Shown here: positions 59,832 to 64,000 of the stretch, piece after piece | How positions within the stretch are numbered: the stretch's first letter is position 1 | Layout: each line of letters starts with the position of its first letter | Assembly (NCBI GenBank): GCA_947500055.1 | Contig: CANMQO010000004.1 | Coordinates: 331,624 to 395,623 of the forward strand | Origin: an uncultured Paracoccaceae bacterium | GTDB taxonomy: Bacteria > Pseudomonadota > Alphaproteobacteria > Rhodobacterales > Rhodobacteraceae | DNA: 64,000 bases | Direction of reading: 5' to 3' | The notes under the pieces: model-generated | What the model was told of the DNA's origin: nothing | Database searches by the model: none | What the model saw: only the letters and a program-made list of their open reading frames with translations | Position numbers and translations under genes: made by a program

Positions 59832-61010
59832 TTATTCCGCCTTGGCCCGCGCCTTGGCGAAATTGATCAGTTTGTGCAGCGCGCCAAGGTATCGATCGTC
59901 ATCGATCGTCATCGCGACCCGCACATGCCCGACCGCCCCCCGTCCGAAGCTTTCACCGGGCATCACAGCGATATGTTCGGCATCCAGCAGCGCGTTGGCG
60001 AAATCTTCACCACCCATTCCGGTGGCCCGGATATCCAGCATCACATACATCGCACCTTGTGCCGGTACGGCCCGCACGACGTTTTGTCCGGCCAGCGCTT
60101 GCATGGTCAGTTCCCGGCGCCGCCGAAACGGGGCTGCGACGGTTTCTTCCATGGGTTCGCCCTGATGCAAGGCAAAGGTCGCCGCGTCCTGTATGTAGCC
60201 GGGCACGCCATAGGTCGTGTGGATGGCCAGGGTGATCAGGTGGCTGATGACCTCTTTTGGTGCGCAGACCCAGCCAACGCGGCTGCCGGTCATGGCGTGG
60301 CTTTTGGACATGGAGCCGACCACAAGCGTCCGTTCCGACATGCCCGGCAGGCTGCGGGGGCTGATATGCGCGCCGTCCCAGACCTGGGTGTCATAAACCT
60401 CGTCCGAGATCAGCCAAAGGTCATGCGCTTTGCAGACCTCTGCGATGCCGGTCAGCACATCCCTGGAATAGATGATGCCGGTGGGGTTGTTGGGGCTGTT
60501 GATGAGGAGTGATTTGGCGCCATCCGCCGCGGCCTCAATCGCGGATTTTGTTGGCTGGAACCCGGTATCGGGGGACGTGACAATGGGCTTTGCCGTCAGC
60601 CCCAGTGCCCGGATCGTGCCGGGATAGGTGGCGTAATAGGGGTCAATATAAAGTGCGGTATCCCCTTGATCACAAACGGCGTGATGCGCGGCAAAGAGGC
60701 CCGCCTGCCCACCGGGGGTGATCAGGATGTTGTCAGGCGTGGTGGGCACGCCGGTCCGTTCACTGATCCGCTGCGCCACGGTGGCGCGCAGCCGGGCGGT
60801 TCCGGGCACCTCGGCGTAACCGGTGTGCCCGCTGCGGGCAGCGGCATCCATCGCAGCCAGAATATCCGGATGCGTCCGGATGTCATGTTCGCCGATGGTC
60901 AATTCCGTCACTGGCGTTCCGCTGTTGATCATCCTGCGGGCGCGATTGAACACATCCCATCCGTCAGAACCGCCACCAGTTACATTTGTCAGTCGATTTG
61001 AAAGCTTCAT
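59832..61010 (-). CDS. Pyridoxal-phosphate aminotransferase (class I/II)
   Basis: 392 aa. ITPGGQAGLFAAHHAV, INSPNNPTGIIYS, ISDEVYDTQVWDG and the lysine in VGSMSKSHAMTGSRVGWV show a complete fold-type I active site. N-terminal MKLSNRLTNVTGGGSDGWDVFNRARRM, typical of alphaproteobacterial AspC/AatA-like homologues. Substrate unknown. Upstream of ada, 50 bases away, same strand. Distinct from the aminotransferase at 35.2 kb. Confidence 0.88.
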   Translation of the reverse strand: MKLSNRLTNVTGGGSDGWDVFNRARRMINSGTPVTELTIGEHDIRTHPDILAAMDAAARSGHTGYAEVPGTARLRATVAQRISERTGVPTTPDNILITPGGQAGLFAAHHAVCDQGDTALYIDPYYATYPGTIRALGLTAKPIVTSPDTGFQPTKSAIEAAADGAKSLLINSPNNPTGIIYSRDVLTGIAEVCKAHDLWLISDEVYDTQVWDGAHISPRSLPGMSERTLVVGSMSKSHAMTGSRVGWVCAPKEVISHLITLAIHTTYGVPGYIQDAATFALHQGEPMEETVAAPFRRRRELTMQALAGQNVVRAVPAQGAMYVMLDIRATGMGGEDFANALLDAEHIAVMPGESFGRGAVGHVRVAMTIDDDRYLGALHKLINFAKARAKAE

Positions 61011-61043
61011 GGACCCGAGGGGAAGCCGGTTTGCGCCGGGATG

Positions 61044-61487
61044 TCAATCAATCAAATGCGTCAGATTGCGGGGGCCGGGGCCTTCGGAGGCCTTGACGTC
61101 CTCGGGGTTATAGAGCGCGCAGGTTTTCAGGCTGAGACAGCCACAGCCAATACACCCGTCCAGTTTCTCGCGCAGCTCCTGCAAGGCGGCGATGCGCGCG
61201 TCAATGTCGCGCCGGAATTGCCGGCTGATTCTGGTCCAATCTGCCTTTGTCGGGGCTTTGTGGTCGGGCAGGCCGCGCAGGTGATCGGCGATTTCGCCCA
61301 GTGGGAACCCCAGTTTCTGCGCTGCCATAGCAAAGGATAAACGCCGGATATCATGCCCCCCGTAGCGCCTGTGACCTCCCTTGTTTCTAACGGGTTTAAC
61401 GATGTCATGTGTTTCGTAAAACCGGATCGCCGAGACGGCAAGGCCGGTCCTGTCTGCAAGATCGCCGATTGTCAGTCCGTTCGCCAT
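61044..61487 (-). CDS. soxR: Redox-sensitive regulator SoxR
   Basis: 147 aa MerR-family regulator. HTH at LTIGDLADRTGLAVSAIRFYETHDIVKPVRN, and the [2Fe-2S] site is CIGCGCLSLKTC near residues 118-129, the SoxR signature (CxxCxCxxxxxC). Oxidation by redox-cycling compounds activates transcription. Start at 61487 (MANGLTIGDLADRTG); an in-frame extension to 61571 would run through its own operator. Divergent from a small ORF and VOC gene, with a SoxR box between. Confidence 0.93.
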   Translation of the reverse strand: MANGLTIGDLADRTGLAVSAIRFYETHDIVKPVRNKGGHRRYGGHDIRRLSFAMAAQKLGFPLGEIADHLRGLPDHKAPTKADWTRISRQFRRDIDARIAALQELREKLDGCIGCGCLSLKTCALYNPEDVKASEGPGPRNLTHLID

Positions 61488-61502
61488 GAAGAAAGTCCTT
61501 GA

Positions 61503-61520
61503 TCTAAAGTTAACTTGAGG
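61503..61520. promoter_or_regulatory. SoxR box between soxR and the divergent small ORF
   Basis: TCTAAAGTTAACTTGAGG matches 16 of 18 positions of the Escherichia coli soxS operator (CCTCAAGTTAACTTGAGG). It is 16 bp upstream of soxR and about 43 bp upstream of the small ORF. Confidence 0.85.
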
Positions 61521-61562
61521 AATGAGAAAGGGATTCGTGAAGGAAATCCAGAGGAGAAGCCG

Positions 61563-61799
61563 ATGATCCATTCAACGCAGCGATTTTATGTCGAAGATAG
61601 CTCGATTGCCGCAGCGCTGCGTCGTGACGGCATCGGCTGGGACCATGAGAACACGCGCCTTATGATCCCCGCTGAACGCCCGCCTGGGCTTTGGATGCGC
61701 CTTTGGAAAATGCTCAAAAGGAGACAGAAGAATGAGCCGATTGGAACACGTCAATATCACCGTCGCCGACCCGAAGAGAACCGCAGCCATGCTGTCTGA
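61563..61799 (+). CDS. Unrecognised small ORF under the SoxR box
   Basis: 78 aa from the ATG at 61563, which has GAGGAG six bases upstream. Sequence opens MIHSTQRFYVEDSSIAAAL, with KMLKRRQKNEP and RRRPEENR basic stretches further on; no family recognised. It runs 68 bases into the VOC gene in another frame, so its end is suspicious and it could be a shorter coding region or a chance ORF. Presence directly behind a SoxR box makes it worth noting. Confidence 0.45.
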   Translation: MIHSTQRFYVEDSSIAAALRRDGIGWDHENTRLMIPAERPPGLWMRLWKMLKRRQKNEPIGTRQYHRRRPEENRSHAV

Positions 61800-62121
61800 A
61801 CTGTTCGGATGGCATACCCGCTGGGAAGGGTCGGCGATGAACGGCGCTGGCTATACCGTGCATGTGGGCAATGATGACAGCTATGTCGCTGTCTATTCGG
61901 GGTCGGACCCCGAGCAGACCGTGCCCAAGGCCGATGCCAGCTATCAGATGCGCGGTGGTCTGAACCATCTGGGTGTTGTGGTTGATGATCTGGACGCGGT
62001 GGAGGCGCGGGTAAAGGCCATGGGCCTGCAAGCCCATAGCCATGCCGATTATGAGCCGGGCCGCCGTTTCTATTTCCACGATCATGATGGTGTGGAGATC
62101 GAGGTTGTCAGCTATGCCTGA
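61732..62121 (+). CDS. VOC family protein (glyoxalase-like)
   Basis: 129 aa. Starts MSRLEHVNITVADPKRTAAMLSELFGWHTRWEG, with LNHLGVVVDDLDAVEARVKAMG and GRRFYFHDHDGVEIEVVSY, two beta-alpha-beta-beta-beta units of the vicinal oxygen chelate fold; metal ligands His and Glu are present (H6, E at the C-terminus). AAAGGAG precedes the ATG. Probably part of the SoxR-controlled transcript. May act on dicarbonyls or epoxides; substrate unknown. Confidence 0.88.
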   Translation: MSRLEHVNITVADPKRTAAMLSELFGWHTRWEGSAMNGAGYTVHVGNDDSYVAVYSGSDPEQTVPKADASYQMRGGLNHLGVVVDDLDAVEARVKAMGLQAHSHADYEPGRRFYFHDHDGVEIEVVSYA

Positions 62122-62450
62122 TCCAGCGTCGCCTGAAGCTTTTTCGGCAGGCTTTTGACGATGATATCATAGGAGGTCTGGATCCGGTGCCGCATCTCAT
62201 CCTCGCCTGCGTCCATCGGCACCAGTACCCAGCTTTTGTGAAAGTAGGGTGCCTTGGTCGCGGCCCCTGCGTCGATCAGCATCTGCGCTGTTTCGACGCT
62301 GTCGGTCTTGGCGGCGAACCCGTCGATCCTTTCGCCGAAGCAGACGAACATCTTTTCGCCCACCTTCCAGCTGTCGAGTTCGGTTGTGGGGTCCGATGCC
62401 CGTGTGCCGGGCAGGGCGCCGCATATCTGGTTGACCATTTTGCGTGACAT
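62112..62450 (-). CDS. MmcQ/YjbR family DNA-binding protein
   Basis: 112 aa. TTELDSWKVGEKMFVCFGE and KAPYFHKSWVLVPMDAGEDEMRHRIQTSYDIIVKSLPKK are the YjbR/MmcQ (CyaY-like fold) pattern. The ATG at 62450 (MSRKMVNQICGALPGT) is chosen; an upstream frame to 62519 lies antisense to the next gene. Function unknown despite the DNA-binding label. Its 3' end overlaps the VOC gene by 10 bases, tail to tail. Confidence 0.85.
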   Translation of the reverse strand: MSRKMVNQICGALPGTRASDPTTELDSWKVGEKMFVCFGERIDGFAAKTDSVETAQMLIDAGAATKAPYFHKSWVLVPMDAGEDEMRHRIQTSYDIIVKSLPKKLQATLDQA

Positions 62451-62484
62451 GGCGCTATTGTGCCCCAGGAACGGAGGGCGAACA

Positions 62485-63030
62485 ATGGCGAAATTCGTGG
62501 CATTTTTGCGTGGCATCAATGTCGGCGGGCACCGGAAAATTCCGATGTCGGACCTGCGTCAGCTATGCGTCGGCATAACGTCGGACCCCGACCTGCGGAC
62601 CTATATCGCCTCTGGTAACCTTGTGTTTGATGCTGACGGGGCAGCCGCCCGATGGGCGACAAGCATTGCGGAGGGTATCCGCGCGCGGTTCGGCTTTGAC
62701 GTGCCTGTCCTGGTTCTGACCGAGGCGGCCATGCGCGCAGCCCTGGCCGCATGCCCGTTTCCACGCGATGCGGGCAAGCTGGTGCATGGGTATTTCTGTT
62801 TTGAAAAACCGCAACTGGACCGGGCCGGGGTCGACGCGCTGATCACCCCGACCGAGGCGGTTTCGGTACAGGGCCAGACGGTGTGGCTGCACGCCCCCGA
62901 CGGCATTGGCCGCTCCAAGCTTGCGGCAAGGATGGAGCGTTTGATCGGGGTGGAGGTTACGGCACGAAACCTCAATACCATCATAAAGATGGTTGAAATG
63001 CTGGGCGGCGATGCTGGCAAGCCCGGATGA
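62485..63030 (+). CDS. DUF1697 family protein
   Basis: 181 aa. MAKFVAFLRGINVGGHRKIPMSDL, DLRTYIASGNLVFDADG and the C-terminal VTARNLNTIIKMVEML are DUF1697 hallmarks. Function unknown. Start at 62485 after GGAGGG. Codons 22-35 lie in the 11-bp tandem array also present at 49.6 kb, which encodes CVGITSDPD; related proteins usually have one residue fewer here. Confidence 0.88.
   Translation: MAKFVAFLRGINVGGHRKIPMSDLRQLCVGITSDPDLRTYIASGNLVFDADGAAARWATSIAEGIRARFGFDVPVLVLTEAAMRAALAACPFPRDAGKLVHGYFCFEKPQLDRAGVDALITPTEAVSVQGQTVWLHAPDGIGRSKLAARMERLIGVEVTARNLNTIIKMVEMLGGDAGKPG
62547..62590. repeat. Four tandem 11-bp units inside DUF1697 coding sequence
   Basis: GTCGGACCTGC, GTCAGCTATGC, GTCGGCATAAC, GTCGGACCCCG with exact 11-bp spacing. 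The last 24 bases are nearly identical to 49657-49680 (only one base changes in ATGCGTCGGCAWAACGTCGG). As 11 is not a multiple of 3, amino acids do not repeat. Confidence 0.65.
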
Positions 63031-63042
63031 GGATTTTGGACC

Positions 63043-63915
63043 ATGAATATGGTGATTGATGCCCCTTTGGTCGCGCGGTTGATTGCGCAGCAGTTTCCCC
63101 ATCTGCGTGATTTGCCTGTTGCTGCTGTCAAAAACCAAGGTTGGGACAACAGGACATTCAGACTTGGTGATACGTTATCTGTTCGGTTGCCCAGCGATGC
63201 CTCTTATGCGGCTGCGGTGCAGAAAGAATCTGTTGCATTGGATGCATTGGCGACGTGTCTGTCAGTCGCCATTCCAGCCATCGTTGCGATCGGTGAACCA
63301 AGTGGGGACTATCCTTTGCCGTGGTCGATTCGCCGTTGGATTCCAGGCACAACGCTAGAGGCGACGCAGGTGACGGATCGCTCTGCGCTGGCAAGGGCGC
63401 TTGGTGCCGTCCTTGTCGCGTTGCGGGCCGCCCCACCGGTTGATGCTCTAAGGGCAGGAAAACATTCGTTTTTCAGAGGCTGTCATCCCGGTGTTTATGG
63501 CGATGAGGTGGTTCAGAGTCTCGATATTCTGAAAGATCAGATCGATACGCGGCGATGCCTTGATATCTGGCAGAACGGCATCGCGTCGCATTGGGAGGCG
63601 GACCCGGTCTGGTTTCATGGCGATATGGCCGTTGGCAATATCCTGATGTCTGGCGACAGGATAAGTGCCTTGATTGATTTTGGCACATGCGGCATCGGCG
63701 ACCCGGCCTGTGATTTTGCCATCGCCTGGACATGTTTTGACGCCGGTTCCCGCCCGCATTTCAAAGATGCCATCAGGGTTGATGATGGGACATGGCAAAG
63801 GGCCAAGGCCTGGGCCCTTTGGAAGGCGCTGGTCAGCCTCGCGGGGCTGTCCAGCCCGGATGCCGATGGCCTGCAGGCCCGTGCGCTGGCTGCATTGCTG
63901 GCGCAGGCCCCATAA
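63043..63915 (+). CDS. Aminoglycoside phosphotransferase family protein
   Basis: 290 aa kinase-like fold. N-terminal VKNQGWDNRTFRLGDTLSVRLPSDASY (ATP loop), then catalytic HGDMAVGNILMSGDRISALIDFGTCGIGDPACDFAIAW (HGD...N and DFG equivalents). APH-type proteins phosphorylate antibiotics or small metabolites; no resistance context here, so a metabolic kinase is as likely. Start at 63043 with AGGA upstream, 12 bp after the DUF1697 gene. Confidence 0.85.
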   Translation: MNMVIDAPLVARLIAQQFPHLRDLPVAAVKNQGWDNRTFRLGDTLSVRLPSDASYAAAVQKESVALDALATCLSVAIPAIVAIGEPSGDYPLPWSIRRWIPGTTLEATQVTDRSALARALGAVLVALRAAPPVDALRAGKHSFFRGCHPGVYGDEVVQSLDILKDQIDTRRCLDIWQNGIASHWEADPVWFHGDMAVGNILMSGDRISALIDFGTCGIGDPACDFAIAWTCFDAGSRPHFKDAIRVDDGTWQRAKAWALWKALVSLAGLSSPDADGLQARALAALLAQAP

Positions 63916-63923
63916 GCGCCGTT

Positions 63924-64000
63924 TCAAATATCGAGTGTATTTTCTTTTTCCCATTTGCTGAAGTGTGAAGCGTAGTCGTTCCATTCCTGGTGTTTCATTT
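63924..64000 (-). CDS. C-terminal fragment, probably glutamine synthetase-type protein (cut by edge)
   Basis: Minus-strand frame open to the window edge, ending MKHQEWNDYASHFSKWEKENTLDI then TGA. The EWNDY...WE.E.TLD tail resembles the end of GlnT/type III glutamine synthetase-like ligases in Rhodobacterales. Only 25 codons are visible. Convergent with the kinase gene, 8 bp apart. Moderate to low certainty. Confidence 0.5.
   Translation of the reverse strand, partial: MKHQEWNDYASHFSKWEKENTLDI

Overview
The window is a gene-dense chromosomal segment of an alphaproteobacterium, most likely from the Rhodobacterales (roseobacter group); I cannot name the genus. Grounds: the fused indolepyruvate:ferredoxin oxidoreductase, the alphaproteobacterial LexA with a direct-repeat SOS box (GTTC-N7-GTTC), Fur without CxxC zinc sites, an argC-ccm neighbourhood, a gene-transfer-agent (GTA) type lysis cassette, a B12-dependent NrdJ reductase, CtrA-like sites, and moderately high GC with strong codon bias. 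I see no insertion sequences, CRISPR arrays or rRNA genes; one tRNA-Pro(TGG) is present.

Layout. 0-12 kb (mostly +): edge of a LysR regulator divergent from the oxidoreductase; an acyltransferase, murI, argC; a cytochrome c maturation set (ccmE, ccmF, ccmH) interrupted by a three-gene endolysin/holin/XhlA-like lysis cassette; a PaaG-like isomerase. 12-18 kb: DUF2087 and GNAT proteins, gltA and gltX (minus), comEC (plus). 18-24 kb (minus): a tightly overlapping operon trpG-trpD-DUF3592-ung-trpC-moaC-moeA followed by SOS-regulated lexA. 24-31.5 kb: a divergent polysaccharide deacetylase with a very acidic linker, a cytochrome P450, and a UgpBAEC-type ABC importer. 31.7-38 kb (minus): ppiD-like chaperone and trpE, an aminotransferase, gpt, fabI; pdxH is divergent. 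38.6-45 kb (plus): a double cold-shock-domain protein coupled to a DUF192 protein, tRNA-Pro, nrdJ with a rich regulatory region, and a TIGR00266 protein. 45-54.5 kb (minus): cupin, GNAT, eno, EamA transporter, NYN protein, fur, then a run of FemAB-like, antiporter, PhzF, DUF6653 and acetyltransferase genes. 54.5-64 kb: tyrS/anmK divergent, an outer membrane beta-barrel, ada plus a PEP mutase-like gene, an aminotransferase, soxR with a clear SoxR box facing a small ORF and a VOC protein, YjbR, DUF1697, an aminoglycoside-phosphotransferase-like protein, and at the edge the tail of a probable glutamine synthetase-type gene.

How it fits together. Tryptophan synthesis is split: trpE lies with ppiD, whereas trpGDC lies 8 kb away, with transport, P450 and deacetylase genes between. 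The ccm genes build the c-type cytochrome heme attachment machinery. Three genes tie in with GTA biology known from Rhodobacter capsulatus: the lysis cassette, comEC (DNA import by recipients) and lexA. The most unusual items are the lysis cassette inside the ccm locus, with an EF-hand-like loop in its endolysin; two copies of an 11-bp tandem array, one intergenic and one inside a coding sequence; a cluster of CtrA, DnaA and NrdR-like sites before nrdJ; ung and a membrane protein translationally coupled inside the trp operon; and a SoxR box in front of an unrecognised small gene.
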